Made by a program: the position numbers and the translations under genes. Shown in pieces: positions 25,099 to 39,558 of a DNA stretch of 64,000 nt (its first letter is position 1; each line of letters starts with the position of its first letter). This DNA is from Eleginops maclovinus (taxonomy: Eukaryota; Chordata; Actinopteri; Perciformes; Eleginopidae): positions 9,716,795 through 9,780,794 of the forward strand of contig NC_086354.1 of the NCBI RefSeq assembly GCF_036324505.1, given 5' to 3'. Below the pieces are notes generated by a model. It did not search any database. It had not been told where the DNA came from and was given only the letters and a program-made list of their open reading frames with translations.

Positions 25099-27106
25099 AT
25101 GGATCGATGGCTAAAGACAGGGTCAGTTAAAAGAAAATTAAATGACAAATCTGACGTGACAGTCAAGGTGCATCGTCCTGATGCAGGAGATCCAGCAACT
25201 ACAAGTGGTTCAGCCGCAGCGACAAGTGATTTTGTGTGCCCAGGAGAGCGGTTCGCCGTCTAACCACCACCCGGCTGAAAGCTGTGAAACTCGGCTTGAT
25301 CGCGGAAAGTCCAGCGCTAAAGTGAAGAGAAAATATCACAGCGACTACATAAAATTCGTATTTTTCTGGACTGGAGATGAAGAGGATCCCAATCCACACT
25401 GCGTTTTGTGCTACGAGTCGTTGGCTAACGAGGCTATGAAACCCGCCAAGCTCAAGCGTCATTTTGAGAGCAAACACAAGGATTACATCGGGAAACCTTT
25501 AGCATTGTTTGAGAGAAAACGTGATGAACTTAAAAAACACATGACGAAGGCGCCCTCACATTTTTTGGCGACGTGGGAAAATGCGAAGGCTAGAGAGGCA
25601 TCATACAGGGTACCCCTTCTCATCGCAAAAACAGGGAAACCTCATTCCATAGGTGAGAATTTAGTCAAACCAGCTGCCAAGGTTATGGCTAATGTATTGT
25701 TTGGGGAGAAAGCAAGCGACGAAATTAACAGGGTCCCCCTCTCCAATGATACTGTCCAGCGGTGAATAACAGCCATGGGCGAAAATGTGAAAGATCAGCT
25801 GATCACACGTTTACGCCAAAGCCAGTTTTTCACACTGCAACTGGACGAGTCAACTGATATCGTGAATGAGGCAAATCTGCTGCGTTTTGTAAGGTACATT
25901 TATGATGGCGGTGTGCAGGATGAATTTCTGTTTTGTCGTTCCCTGCCGACCAACACCACAGGGGAAGCCATTTTTGACTCAGTCAACGATTTCATCCTGC
26001 AGAATAATATCGACTGGACACGATGTGTTGGTATTTGCACAGATGGTGCAACTGCAATGACTGGGAAACACAAGGGACTGGCAGCACGCGTATGCGCAGT
26101 TGCACCTTGCGCCACAGCAACACACTGTTGCATTCACAGAGAACAGCTGGCTGTGAAAAAAATGCCACCATGCCTCAAATCAGTACTGGACGAGTCTGTG
26201 AAAATTGTTAATACAATAAAAACCGAAGCACTGAACACACGTCTTTTTAAAGCTCTGTGTGATGAAATGGGAAGTGAACACACAAAACTGCTTTTCCATA
26301 CTGAGGTCCGCTGGCTGTCGCGTGGGAAAGTTCTCACCCGTCTATTTGAACTGCGCGATGAGGTGATGTTATTCTTGCATCATACTGATGAACTGTATGA
26401 CAGACTGCATGATTTCCAGTGGCTCTCAAAATTGACATACCTGGCCGATGTCTTTAGCACACTCAATGCTTTGAACTTAGCGCTGCAGGGAAAAGCCATC
26501 ACCGCCTTCAATGTGCAGGACAAAATTAAAGCCGCACGCCTCCAGATGGAATTGTGGTGTGTCCGTCTGGATCGCCAGGAGTTTGACTGTTTTCCGACGC
26601 TTGTGGAATTTCTCCTCACTGCAGATGAAGAGCTGGACGGCGGCACAGTTGAAGCCTTCAAGGAACATCTGCAAGGCCTTCACTTTCAGCTGGGAAGATA
26701 TTTCCCAGAACTAGATGCAGGCTATGAGTGGATCAGGAATCCATTTGGGGACAAAACGCACATCGAACACGTCAGTTCCAAGCTCCCATCAAGACAGGTT
26801 GACAGCCTTGTGGACATCGCATCTGATGGGACACTGAGGACGACTTTCAGAGAGAAAAGCTTGACGGACTTTTGGGTCCACGTCCAGCCTGAGCACCCAG
26901 AGCTGGCTGACGCTGCTCTGAAACTGTTGATGCCATTTCCAACCACCTACAACTGTGAAGTTGGTTTTTCTACACTTGTTGGTCTGAAAACAAAGCAGCG
27001 TAACAGGATCAATGTGGACTGTGATATGAGACTAAAACTCTCCAGTTTGGATCCAGACATTGTTTCACTGATGTCTCAGCACAAGCAGCACCATTCCTCC
27101 CATTAG
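25099..27106 (+). pseudogene. hAT transposase (BED zinc finger + hATC), broken
   Basis: The likely start is ATG 25099 (MDRWLKTGSVKRK), the usual opening of ZBED5/SCAND3-like proteins. The frame then slips by one near 25240-25260, and the protein resumes in the frame holding KRKYHSDYIKF. A BED-type zinc finger follows (CVLC ... HFESKH, about 25410-25480). A TGA at 25763 (CAG CGG TGA ATA) interrupts the same frame. After it come 443 more codons with the RNase-H-like core (LQLDESTDIVNEANLLRF; GICTDGATAMTGKHKG; VRWLSRGKVLTR) and the C-terminal dimerisation region (FPTTYNCEVGFSTL). It ends at 27106. The one frameshift and one stop mean no full transposase. Related domesticated genes (ZBED5, FAM200) exist in vertebrates, but the breaks argue against domestication here. 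Confidence 0.9.
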
Positions 27107-27641
27107 GTAGCAACAGAGACACGCAGTGTATGAGTGAGTAAACAATGCTATTTGTAAATGTAACAGTGTAAATAATTACCTTGTGTTTATTGTTAACTTC
27201 TTGTTAAACTTGGGCCTGCAACCGTAGTTTTACTGTATTTTATTTTTGAAAATACACAGCAGAAGTTTGTGTCGTACTAAATGCGGTGCATTTTGCGTAT
27301 CTCTCTGTTCGCTCGGACATAAACTCAGTAATACATGTAGTCTATGTTTCATATGATGTGTAAAATCTATCAGCATTTACCGTTTAAATCGCATGTGAAC
27401 GAAATGCTTGTAGAATCCGTAGTTGTATTTGTATTGTTGATTTAATGTGTGAACGAGCAATATAGAGAAGGTCACATAAAGCTGTTATTATTAGGCTGTA
27501 ATTTGTAATATACTGTTGGAGTAGTAAGCAGGCCTATTGTATTTATTCTAGTTTATATTTAGTTATATTTGGTGTATATTTAGTTATATTTCTCCTTCCT
27601 TCTTTGTATTGAACTGTTGCACCTCAATTTCCCTCAGGATT

Positions 27642-27647
27642 AATAAA
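27642..27647 (+). promoter_or_regulatory. polyadenylation signal of the hAT transcript
   Basis: AATAAA lies 536 bases after the transposase stop and about 110 bases inside the right terminus. It is followed by T-rich sequence, and is the likely 3' processing signal of the element's own transcript. Confidence 0.55.
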
Positions 27648-28333
27648 GCTTCTTAAATCTTGAATCTTGTTTTGGGATATTGGGGGAGTTAGGTTGTCCG
27701 TGAGTATTTTTTTATTGGTTAAGTGGTCCTTGGTCTGAAAAAGTTTGAGAAACACTGCTCTAGAGGGAGCAACGGCTCCATAGATGTGGAGTTGTTGCTC
27801 TAGATTATTTTCTTGTCCACCTGTGCCTTTACCATTCAGAGACTTTATTCTGCACTTTATTTCATTTCCTATTATGTCTCATGTAGGGTATCTGAATGGA
27901 TAAAATACATTGTATTTATTTGTTGAACCGGCTGTTCATGCTGATTTTGATGTGTGTTTTACTCTCTGTTCTCAATGTTTTGGCATTGGCATAGATTTAT
28001 CTGCATAATATTTGACAATTTCCTTTTCTCTTACCCATCCACTTGTTCTGTATGGGATACTATGGGGGTGGTTTACTGTTTAGATAGGGAATAGGACCCC
28101 GGAAGACTAGTGTTAGTGTAATTACAAGCGTTAGTGTAATTACATAGATCTGAGCCAGAGTGCTTGATTATGTTGTGTATTTTGGGTTTAGCTCTAGGTA
28201 TGGCCACATGGGTTTTTCTTTTCTTTTTTGTTATTATCATTACTATTAGCATTTTCCGTCATCCTCTCCTCTCTCTCCTGTGTATGCAAGACAGTGTTTG
28301 TCCAGGTCAACTTGTCTTCGAGGAACTTCCTAG

Positions 28334-31300
28334 ATGGTTTCTGCCATGACAACCATAGGTAGAGGAATCCGCCTGATTTCCTGGAATACTAAGGGCATGA
28401 ACAACGCTCCTAAAATTGGTAAGGTAATGACACAGCTGCAACATCTTCAAGGAGATATCATATTCCTACAGGAAACTCATCTTAAATCTTCTGATACCCG
28501 TCATATTAAGAGGGCATGGATGAGCCACTTGTTCCACTCAAAATGTTCCCACAAAGCCAGAGGGGCAGCAATTATTATTCACAAGAATGTCAGATTTGAA
28601 TTGACAAATTCAATATCAGATCCTAATGGTCGTTAGGTCATAGTTTCGGGCATGCTACAGAACACACCAGTAATACTAGCTTCTATCTACGCTCCCAACT
28701 GGGATGATGACAATTTTTTTGTGAACCTCTTCGCTCGAATTCCCAACGCCGACAACCATCGTATTATTATGGCCGGGGACTGGAATTTGGTCCAGAACGT
28801 GAGTCTCGACAGGTCATCGCTCACACAATCTACTCTCTCCAAATCGGCCAAGGTAGTATTGCACTATGCATCACAATTAGGACTCTCAGACCCCTGGAGA
28901 TTTATTAACCCACAAAGTAGAGCCTTTTCCTTCTTCTCGCACAGGCACCACACTTTTTCACAAATTTATTTATTTTTACTCGATAACAATTTGATTCATC
29001 TGGTCAATTCATGCGAATACCATTCTATAACCATCTCAGATCATTCTCCCACCTCAATTGACATTAATTTCCCTCTTGGTAGGTCCCCCCCTCCATTATG
29101 GAAATTCAGTTCTCCCCTGCTGTCAGACAGTGAATTTAAAGACTATGTTTCCACTCAGATTTCTTCCTACATTGAAATTAATGACACCTCCGACGTTAGT
29201 TGCGGTATTCTTTGGGAGGCTGTTAAGGCCACTGTGCGGGGACAGGTCATTTCGTACACTGCATGTAAGAGAAAGGATGAAAAGACTAGGCTTTCAGAAA
29301 TCTGTGATGAGCTTCGCTTACTTGATGAAACATACTCCTCCTCTCCCTCCCCTTGTGTCTATAAAAAACGCCTCCTGCTACACTCAGAACACGATCTTCT
29401 GATGACAGGCATTGTTGAGAGACAACTGAGACAGTGTAGGCAGCGTTACTTTGAGCAGGGCGACAAGGCTGGTAAACTCCTAGCTCAATAGGCTCGTGCG
29501 GCCAGTGTGTCCAGATTGATTCCCCAAATCAGATTATCTGATGGCAATCTTACTTCTAACCCAGCTGATATTAACAGGTCTTTCTTGGAATTTTACACCA
29601 ATCGCTACACTTCTGAATGTCCCCCGATCCCCGCCATGACCCCCAATCCTCTCGACTCCTTAACATACCCCAAAATCAACGAGAACGTCGCTAGCAAATT
29701 GGGCAGCCCCATCTCCACCCTTGACATACATGATGCAATAAAATCAATGCAAAGTGGGAAGTCTCCTGGGCCCGACGGCTATACAGTCAAATTTTATAAG
29801 GCATATTCTTCCAAGTTAGCCCCAATTTTGGCTAGAATGTACAATGACTCTCCAGACAGGCCAATTGCCGGAAACTTTGTCCATTGCGTCCATCTCCTTG
29901 CTTCTCAAGAAACACAAAGATCCTACTTCCTGTGGCAGTTATAGACCAATCTCACTGTTAAATGTGGACTGTAAGATACTGGCCAAAATACTGGCTATCC
30001 GCCTCCAACATGTACTGCCAGATATTATTTCCCTGGACCAAACAGGCTTCATGATGGGGAGACACTCTTTGTTTAACACAAGGAGGTTGCTCAATATAAT
30101 TTTCTCTCCTTCCTCTAACACCCCCGAAGTCATAGTGACACTTGACGCAGAGAAGGCTTTCGATAGGGTTGAGTGGGGTTACTTGTTTTTTATTCTTGAT
30201 AAATTTGGTTTTGATTCCTAATTTATTTCCTGGATTAAACTCCTATATGCCTCTCCATCTGCCTCTGTACACACCAATGGCATTCAATCTCCCCCTTTCT
30301 CTCTCCAACATGGTACGCGCCAGGGTTGTCCTCTTTCGCCACTGTTGTTCAACATAACCATTGAACCTCTCGCTATCTGGCTCAGAAGCCATGATAGGTT
30401 TGAGGGCATTACGCGTCACGGCATGGTTCATAAACTGTCTCTATACGCTGATGACCTTCTTCTTATGATCTCGAACCCCTTATCCTCTCTCCCCCCCATA
30501 CTGTCGATTTTAGATCAATTTGGCCGTGTATCAGGTTACAAACTAAACATTCAAAAGAGCGAAGTATTTTTTGTAAATAAAATGGCAAAGGCACTTCCCC
30601 AATCCATATTCCCTTTTAAAAGGGCTGTGGAGGGATTCAAATACCTGGGGGTGTTGCAAGCTCTTTTAAAGACCTGTTCCCTAAAAACTTTCAACCACTA
30701 CTAGATAAATGCAAAGCTGATATGTCCAGGTGGGCCTCCTTTCCCCTGTCTCTTGCGGGTCGCGTCAACCGTATAAAGATGGTCATCCTGCCAAAGTTTC
30801 TTTACCTTTTCCAACACATCCCAGTGTGCATTAATACATCTTTTTTCACTGATCTTGATAAGCAGTTGAATGCGTTCATCTGGAACAACAAGCCTGCGCG
30901 TATTAGAAGGTTGTGTCTCCAACTCCCTAAATCAGAAGGAGGCCTGGCACTCCCCAACTTTCGCCACTATTTCTGGGCCTCTAACATTAACAAACTCCTC
31001 TATTGGGCTAACTGTAAACTTTCAGACCCCTGCCCACCTTGGGCTATATATCGAGTTGTCAACTTCTGCTTCTTTACACTCTATAATCTGCTCTCAGCTC
31101 CCTGTAGCGACCCATACAAATTTGAGTAACCCAATTGTTACTAGCACCATAAGCATTTGGCTCCAATTCAGGAAACAGCACGGGTTACATAGAGCTTCAG
31201 TTCATGCCCCAATTTCAAACAATCACCTATTCTCTCCATCGTGTACTGACCCGGCCTTCCGTGTTTGGTCGAACAGTGGTCTTGCGACGCTTGAAGACCT

Positions 31301-32161
31301 TTACGAGGATGGAGTCTTTTCATCCTTTGAGTTCCTGTCAGTCAAATTCAACCTGCCCAACAGTCATCTCTTCCGTTTTCAGGCAAGTCAGGCACTTCAT
31401 CCAAAAGCAATTTCCCCATTTTCCTAACCGCCCTCCCGAATCACCAATTGATACATTTCTCACACTCGACCCTGATCAAAAGCGCTTGGTTTCAGTTCTC
31501 TATGGCCAGATTGGTTCCCTGAGTCCGAATCCTATGGTACCTCTTAAGGAGCTCTGGGAGCGTGATCTAGGTAGCAACATTTCCAATGATCAATGGAGTG
31601 ACGTTCTCAACCTAGTCCATACATCATCCATCTGTGCTAGACATGGCCTACTCCAGTGCAAGGTGCTCCATAGAGCTCACTTTACCAACGCTAAGCTGGC
31701 TAAAATATTCCCAGATCAGAGTGATGCCTGTAACAGATGCAATCAATCCCCAGCTGATCATCTCCACATGTTCTGGACTTGCCCAAAGCTGGACAAATTT
31801 CGGTCTGACATATTTGGAACCATTGAACAGGCCTTTAGCACAAAGATAGACCGTAATCCACCCTCCTATGACTGCACTGTTCGGCCTCCCCCCATCTGGG
31901 AATATGCCCACTACTATACGCCGTGTCATTGCCTTCACCACTCTACTAGCTAGACGCTCTATTCTCCTCAAATGGATACATGCTTCCCCACCAACACATG
32001 ATCAGTGGATACGGGATGTCTTACAGTGCCTTCAGATGGAGAAGTTAAGATTCTCATTAAAAGGATCTCTGAAATCCTTCCGTACTACCTGGGACCCACT
32101 ATTAGGCCTTATCAAAAAACTCCCTATCACTTCTGACGCTGAGTCGCAGGTAGCTCTCTGA
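28334..32161 (+). pseudogene. L1-Tx1 ORF2 (endonuclease + reverse transcriptase), many breaks
   Basis: Encodes the replication protein of the LINE. The N-terminal apurinic endonuclease is recognisable (LISWNTKGMNN, QETHL, IYAPNWDDD, AGDWNLV, ISDHSPT). The reverse transcriptase has SPGPDG, SYRPISLLN, a DAEKAFDRVEW block, GTRQGCPLSPLLF and the catalytic YADD (30444-30455). The C-terminus has a CX2CX8HX4C knuckle (CNRCNQSPADHLHMFWTC). Breaks: TAG at 28634, TAG at 29489, TAA at 30219, and frame changes near 29855, 30700, 31020-31120, 31390 and 31880. The reading passes through all three plus-strand frames. This copy has long been inactive. Confidence 0.92.
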
Positions 32162-32632
32162 AAGGGAAAAAAATAAATAAATAAAAGTGACCGTCATGTT
32201 ACTGCTCTTCCACCATGGCCCTTTGTCTTTTGCCCTATACTACTCCCACTATATTTCCTTCTCCCTCTTACCGAAACCTTTTATTATTTTTTTCACCAGG
32301 ACAACAATGTCTAATATTATTTTCTCTGCAAAAGGAAAATACCTTGTGTATAAAGGACAGGGTCCTTGATAAAGAAATAAGTGTATTGGGGAAAAATAAA
32401 TAAACTATATATATTATTTACTCACTGAAAATGTGAATTAAGTGGTAAATATAAATAAAGAAAATTCCCTATGGGACCAGAACCACAGATACATGTATAC
32501 CTGTATGACGCAATGTGATGCAATACAATATGGCTAAATGCGTTACTTTACTTGTGCGTGTGCTGACTTATTGCATTCTATGCATTATATTAAGTATTTC
32601 TGACGGTATATGCAAACATAGTATCAGATATA

Positions 32633-32830
32633 CAGTGGGGCAAAAAAGTATTTAGTCAGCCACCAATTGTGCAAGTTCTCCCATTTAAAAAGATGAGAGA
32701 GGCCTGTAATTTTTATCATAGGTATGCCTCACTATGAGAGACAAAATGAGAAAAAAACATCCAGGAAATCACATTGTCTGATTTTTAAAGAATTAATTGG
32801 TAAATTCCTCGGTAAAATAAGTATTTGGTC
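32633..32830 (+). repeat. Tc1 left terminal inverted repeat
   Basis: Pairs with 34035-34235. The outer 130 bases differ from the right arm by only a few substitutions and a single inserted base. The inner part contains a second conserved block (AAATAAGTATTTGGTCA). This is consistent with the IR/DR layout of long-TIR fish Tc1 elements, with transposase-binding sites at both the outer and the inner end. Confidence 0.93.
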
Positions 32831-32934
32831 ACCTACAAACAAGCAAGATTTCTGGCTCTCACAGACCTGTAACTTCTTCTTTAAGAGGCTCCTCTGTCCT
32901 CCACTCGTTACCTGTATTAATGGCACCTTTTTGA

Positions 32935-34020
<1,086 letters not shown>

Positions 34021-34034
34021 GATGAACTTTTGTT

Positions 34035-34235
34035 ATTGACCAAATACTTATTTTTCACAATCATTTGAAAATAAATTCTTTAAAAATCCTACAATGTGAT
34101 TTTCTGGATTTTTTTTCTCATCCTGTCTCTCATAGTTGAGGTATACCTATGATAAAAATTACAGGCCTCTCTCATCTATTTAAATGGGAGAACTTGCACA
34201 ATTGGTGGCTGACTAAATACTTTTTTGCCCCACTG
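34035..34235 (-). repeat. Tc1 right terminal inverted repeat
   Basis: Reverse complement of the left arm, ending GCCCCACTG before the flanking TA. It starts shortly after the transposase stop, so the coding region fills almost all of the space between the two arms. Confidence 0.93.
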
Positions 34236-37200
34236 TATCATGACATGTATACAGAGGAGCTTAATGTTCAAAGTGGGGGCAATCGAACACAATGCAAGTG
34301 AATACATATTGAATCAAAATATAAAGTGACAACAGTACATAAACATTATACACATGAGTATATTGCAGCACAGTTAAGTTTTTCGTAGCTCAGTGTGCTT
34401 TATTATCATATACATTTTATACACATATATAAAATATTTGTACCTGTTACAGTTGGGGAATGATATATTTGTGGGCTCCTGTGTTTAAAAAAAAACAACA
34501 ACTCAAAAAGATAATTTGACTAAGTCCTATAATGCTAGGCTGTTTGTCTTTACGTTTTGTTAATGGTACATTTATAGTACATTTTTTTCCATTTGGCACA
34601 TTTGCTTGGTGTCAACTAATGAGACTGATTTAATAAATGTAGCATTATCTAATTATTTCAGCCTTTACAGTTAATGTGTTCTGTTAGCATTCTTCTTCTT
34701 CTCCAAAGACATGTTAGGGTTTCAAATTCCTACAATAAGAATGAGTCAGAAAAGAACATTTCCTCAGCTGTGGAATCTGACAACAAATGGGCCACACTTG
34801 TCAGCTATACTAATGCAGATTAAATGCATAGTGGTGGAATCTAATAAGGCTAACTGTGTGACTAATGGCAATATTAAACGCACAACTCATGAAGGGCAAA
34901 GAACGGCATGTTATACATAGGAGCTGAAAATGAATTTCAAAAGTAGTTTTATATCCTGCGGTGACTGTATCGTCACAGAATAAAACCAGAGCTGTCTTCA
35001 AGCCTTAAACATTAAACCTGTAGAAGCGGGACAATGCTGGAACTGGGGTTGAATCAGTTACATACATCAAGGCAAAATCAGATCAATATTCCAGCTCTTT
35101 GAGGGACTGTGTGAAGTACTCTATTGGGATGTAAACTCTCAAGTACTATGAATCCCCAAACAAGGACCAGTGTTCAATCTGTAACTATCTGGAGTTTTTT
35201 TCCCAGTGATCCATCTCTGTTAGCAGCTGCTTTTTCATTGTCTAAATAGAAAGATAAAACACACAGGTTAAGCTGCATGAACGTAAGATAGTTGTATTCC
35301 CTCATTGTCTACATGCACCCAAACTTACTAATTTTCCAGCAGCTTGTCACACAGAATGACTTTGAGGACAGGTGTTCACCACAAAATCTCTTAAATGTTA
35401 AGTTTAGTTTAGCCAATTGTCCAAAATATATATGAATGTTTCTAACATAATCCCTATTTGCAGCCATATGCTATGTTCATACAAAAAACACCAAAAACTG
35501 ACACCAAATATCAAGCACATAGCAAGGTGTCTTTATTTTCGTGGAAAAGTGATATTTGACGCTTTAAAGAAAACCAAGGTTTCATCATTTGGAACACGAA
35601 GCATTTGTAATAGAATTGGCAATGACACAAACCTGCTGAACAATGTGCCAGAAAACCACTTCTGGGAGTTCAGTCCGTGAAGATTAAATTGTCCACATGA
35701 AATGTCCCTGTGTTACAAACAGACACTGGCAGTGCTGACCACACAGACTGTGGGGCACTGTGACATTGGGAGCTGCTAAAGAGACCACAAATGGATAACA
35801 ATTTGTGATCAAAAAATGTAAAGAGTTATATATTTACATTTTAGGAATCAGACATAGGAAGAAAATTGATGAGGAATTAATGTCTAATGTATGTCTTTAA
35901 TTTAATACCTGGGTTATTTGGTCAACGTTGTGATGGATTGCTTTATCTGCATATTTTGAATGTCGTTCATTGAAACCTATAATATTTATTTTAATAAATA
36001 AAGGTTTCAGTAAAGCTGATATACAATCCTATTTTAAATATAATATCATACAAACATTGGAGTAACAATTACAACATGTTTTTCTTAAGAGTAGTATAGT
36101 AGAATAATAAAACGTCATAACTTTCTTAGGTAACAGATGTACTGAGCAAATGTTCTTAATACGATATAAACTGTATACACACACACACACAGGATGAAAA
36201 ATGAATGTACTGAATTATAATTAGCATAACATTACTGGAGTTGGGCAGGGATACCAGGCAACAAGATTTTCATAGAGAAGGATACATATTATGTTTTAAA
36301 ACAAAGACACAAATCTACTAATGACACTGCTGCAGTAGGTCAGTATATAAGTAGCAAAGGTAATGAGAAGTGGAATCTCAAAACACATTTGACAATTACC
36401 AAAACCGGAGTTGTTGGATGTCAACCAAAATGTCAGCCAAAAAAGGCAATATAACTTTTTATTTTCGTTGAGAGAATCAGGACGAGAAAAAGGCCTGCTG
36501 TCTATATTCCAGCTCCAATTAGGCTTCTTTGTGAATGTAAATCGAGTTCTCTTGTTAACATTTGTGACTCTGTCCCGTCGGAGGAAAAGGGCAGAGAACA
36601 TCAGAGAAGAGCTCGTTGATGTTTGACACCGAGAGCACAGCGCTGATGCAAACCGCAGCCAAAACAGTCCTCCTGAAACGTTGCTTTACTGCTGAAAGTT
36701 GTTTGTTATTTTAGTCGCTTCTCTAAGGAAGATTCATAGGAATGAGCTCAGGTAAGGAAGTAATCTTATGGCTCATAGAACCCCATTAACTAGCCTGGCT
36801 AGTGCTCCATTTCACTCTCGGATAAGTCTGGGAATGAATGATTTAGCAGAAAAGAGAGGAAGAAAAGTGAGTAAGGAAAAGTGAACAATGTAAGGTTGCA
36901 ATCGTAGGGGATATTCAAAAGGCCCACTTTCTTATCTAATGGGAAACTAAATGTAATACAGCAATGTCCAGATGTCTTCCCTAGACAGAGAATTCTGATA
37001 AAAAGAAAACAAAATGCTGGAACCAAATGTTTGCCCACAGAAGCAATCACCATGGGGAAACTCAGGTCAGAGTCTTGGCGAAATGCTTTCCATAATTCAT
37101 GACAAAGAAAGATTACTGTGAAGAATTATCACAATCAGACCTTCACCACCAGGTACTCTCCACAAAACGCTTAGACTAAATCCAGCTATACTGTTGCTAT

Positions 37201-39536
37201 GGTCAATTCTCAACCAGGAACCTTGATATCCTCTGAGGTAACATTTAAACCAAGCCACGTTGCTGTGAAGTCATGTAAGTGCAAAAAGGAAGATGTTTTA
37301 GCTATGTAATGTGAAACATCTTAATCCTCCAGACAGTGTAGTCACTGTGGCTTTTGTATTTGATTCCTATTCTTTACACATTTTCCTTTTAGTCCTATAT
37401 GATGACGAAATGCTACTCACTAGTAAAAAGTTATGTTTGTTTGATATTTGCAGAGATCTCCAGGAAATTGTTTGCCATGTTAGCAGCATGGCTTTAGGAA
37501 TAGCAATGTTGTAAGGCGGTCCGAAAACATGTGAAATTGCAGCTGTTATTTAATGGAGTGCAATGCTATATTGAAGGACAATATATAACTTTTCCACCAA
37601 ACCAGTTCCTGATTAAGCTCTGGTTCTTCCTCTTTCTACTGCAGCGGGGTCTGCTCTATGCACCAAAAATGGGTTCTTAGGTGGCCCCACTTGACTGCCT
37701 GGCAATAACCAATATGTAGTGCTTACATTGAGGTGGGGCCAGGATTAACCTGATCAACAACAACAAAATGCCCCAAGTTGTGTTCAGCAAAATCAAATAA
37801 TTTGAACCTACTGGTTTTCAAACACTCTTACAATACTGCCATGCATGTGTTGAGGTGTTGCAAGCTGAGTTTATATGTTGATATATTTTCATATTTTTCC
37901 AATTAATTTAGCTACTTTCAAATCTTTTAACTCAAACCCTTCGAAGATAGGCACATGCACCCCGTTTTAAGAATGACTTCCCCAGGGGATGGACCCTGCT
38001 GAGGTTAATGGGCCCCTAAAGTTACCCATAGAATCATCACCTGGTCAATTGTTTTACCTCATCTAATCAAATATCTCACAACTTCTAAATGGGTTGGCAA
38101 AAACATGGCATAGAGACTAACAATTATGTGGGTCATGTTTGGCAAAGGATACATTGAATTGTGTAGAACTCATTTGAATAAATTGTGTAGATAAGAGTTA
38201 GTATTTGGGACTTTGGTTTGATAACCAAAAACTGGCAAGGCTCAGGACATTCGATCTGTTTGAATCCGCTATTTATTTTGTTTCATGCTTATTACAGCTT
38301 AACATGTTAGCATTATAAGATGCTAAACTACGATACTAGACAAGCATTACACATGGGAGGATGTTTCTTTACTGCCATTTTGCACACATCACTGTTATGC
38401 TAACTGACCACAAAATATGACCTTTTGTTACCTGCTGACCCGACTGATCTGGCCATTTTAGGTCAATATCATGGGTCATCTTTAGTAGTAAGTAAAGAAT
38501 ACTATGGACTATGACAGGTGTGCATTGTACATTAAGCCATTATTTTTGACAAATACATCTAACAAACCCAACTACCACATTATAATTATACATTACACTA
38601 TCAATAACCGATAGCTTGTGGTAATTAGGCTGCCTGATGTGGTTCGTGACAACTCAAGGTGACACACTTTTCAGTTCCGCAGAGCTGAAGGAAGGCTGAA
38701 GGGACCCTCGTTGCCAGCGACTCAAAATAAGATGCGAGGAAAGTTCAGCAGATACCTTTGTGCTTGCGTGGTCACAAGGCCATATGCTTAGACTTTAATT
38801 ATGAGGGACTTGGGGAGAAAGGGACTCGGGGTTGAACTATGAATCACTGCCACACCGCCTGCCGCAACATCCCCGTTCTACTGGATTTTACGCTTCCCAC
38901 GCATGTGTACCCCCCTCTTCAAAAATAATCCCTGGCCTTATGCGTGTGTTAAATAAACAGCTGACATACTAGTTTGCTTTAATTTACACATCTTTCCTAA
39001 TTAAAATCTAAAAATATACAACGTCAACTGCTTTGAGTAAATGAAAAAGGAAATGAGTGTTGACTGAGCGCAGAAAGAAGTACTGAACCCAGACAATCCC
39101 ATCTGAGCCAGAACCAATGAAGCATTATATGATTATTACTGAGAAATGCATACAATAAAGAATTTAACATGTTTAAGTTTGCAAATTTCAATGTTTTCAC
39201 ACATACAAATAACATAGACCTTAGTTTTATTACGGACAGACATTAAAATGATGCTATGAATTGTAACATTTATAATTACATGTTTTAATTCCTTCACTTT
39301 CTGAAATCATTATCCCAAGTTTATTGACTAAATAATCAAGGATTGTTGAACTAAAAACTAGAAACTTATTCGTATAAATGTTCCCAGCATGTACAGTATT
39401 CATGTTGAAAACAAATGCTGAAGTGGTTGAATGTCTTTTTTTATAAATGTGTATCAGAGGACACCAAAAACAACGATGACGACACAGTAGGTCTGCACTT
39501 CACACACTTCCAGTGTGTCGAGCACTTCGGTCATTG

Positions 39537-39558
39537 TTAGATTAGATTAGATTAGATT
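39537..39558. repeat. (TTAGA)n array at a repeat end
   Basis: About four TTAGA units followed by TTCAACTTATTGTCAGAT. The same combination (GATTA repeats, then TTCAACTTTATTGTC) marks the end of a dispersed teleost repeat, so this is probably a fragment of one. The family was not assigned. Confidence 0.5.

Larger units (their letters stand above)
24855..27757 (+). mobile_element. hAT transposon (ZBED5/FAM200-like), nested in the L1
   Basis: A hAT-superfamily DNA transposon between L1 ORF1 and ORF2. The right end is clear: GTTTGAGAAACACTG, finishing at 27757, is the reverse complement of a Charlie-type hAT terminus (CAGTGTTTCTCAAAC). It is followed by CTCTAGAG, a typical hAT target-type octamer. 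A related AAGTGTTTCTCAAAC lies at 24949, but the octamer is not repeated beside it. Subterminal motifs (GGTCCGTGAG at 24872 and 24893; TGTCCGTGAG at 27695) start further left. The left boundary is therefore uncertain (about 24855-24949) and may be rearranged. It encodes one broken transposase. Confidence 0.8.
23570..32405 (+). mobile_element. L1-Tx1-type LINE, dead, split by a hAT insertion
   Basis: A two-ORF non-LTR retrotransposon on the plus strand. The 5' end is near 23570 (GGACTTCCGGTGGGG), followed by a short 5' UTR, a coiled-coil ORF1 (23717-24566), an inter-ORF region interrupted by a hAT element (about 24855-27757), an endonuclease/reverse transcriptase ORF2 (28334-32161) and an A/AATAAA-rich 3' region ending near 32405. 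Without the hAT the element would be about 5.9 kb, a normal L1 length. Both ORFs are broken. Target-site duplications were not identified, so both ends are approximate. It lies antisense to the astrotactin gene. Confidence 0.88.

Noticed and set aside
25775..27106. Reading the 443-codon frame as a domesticated host gene (ZBED5/FAM200 type)
   Set aside because: It lacks its own N-terminal BED domain because of an in-frame stop. It lies between recognisable transposon ends and inside a dead L1, so a broken transposase is the simpler reading.
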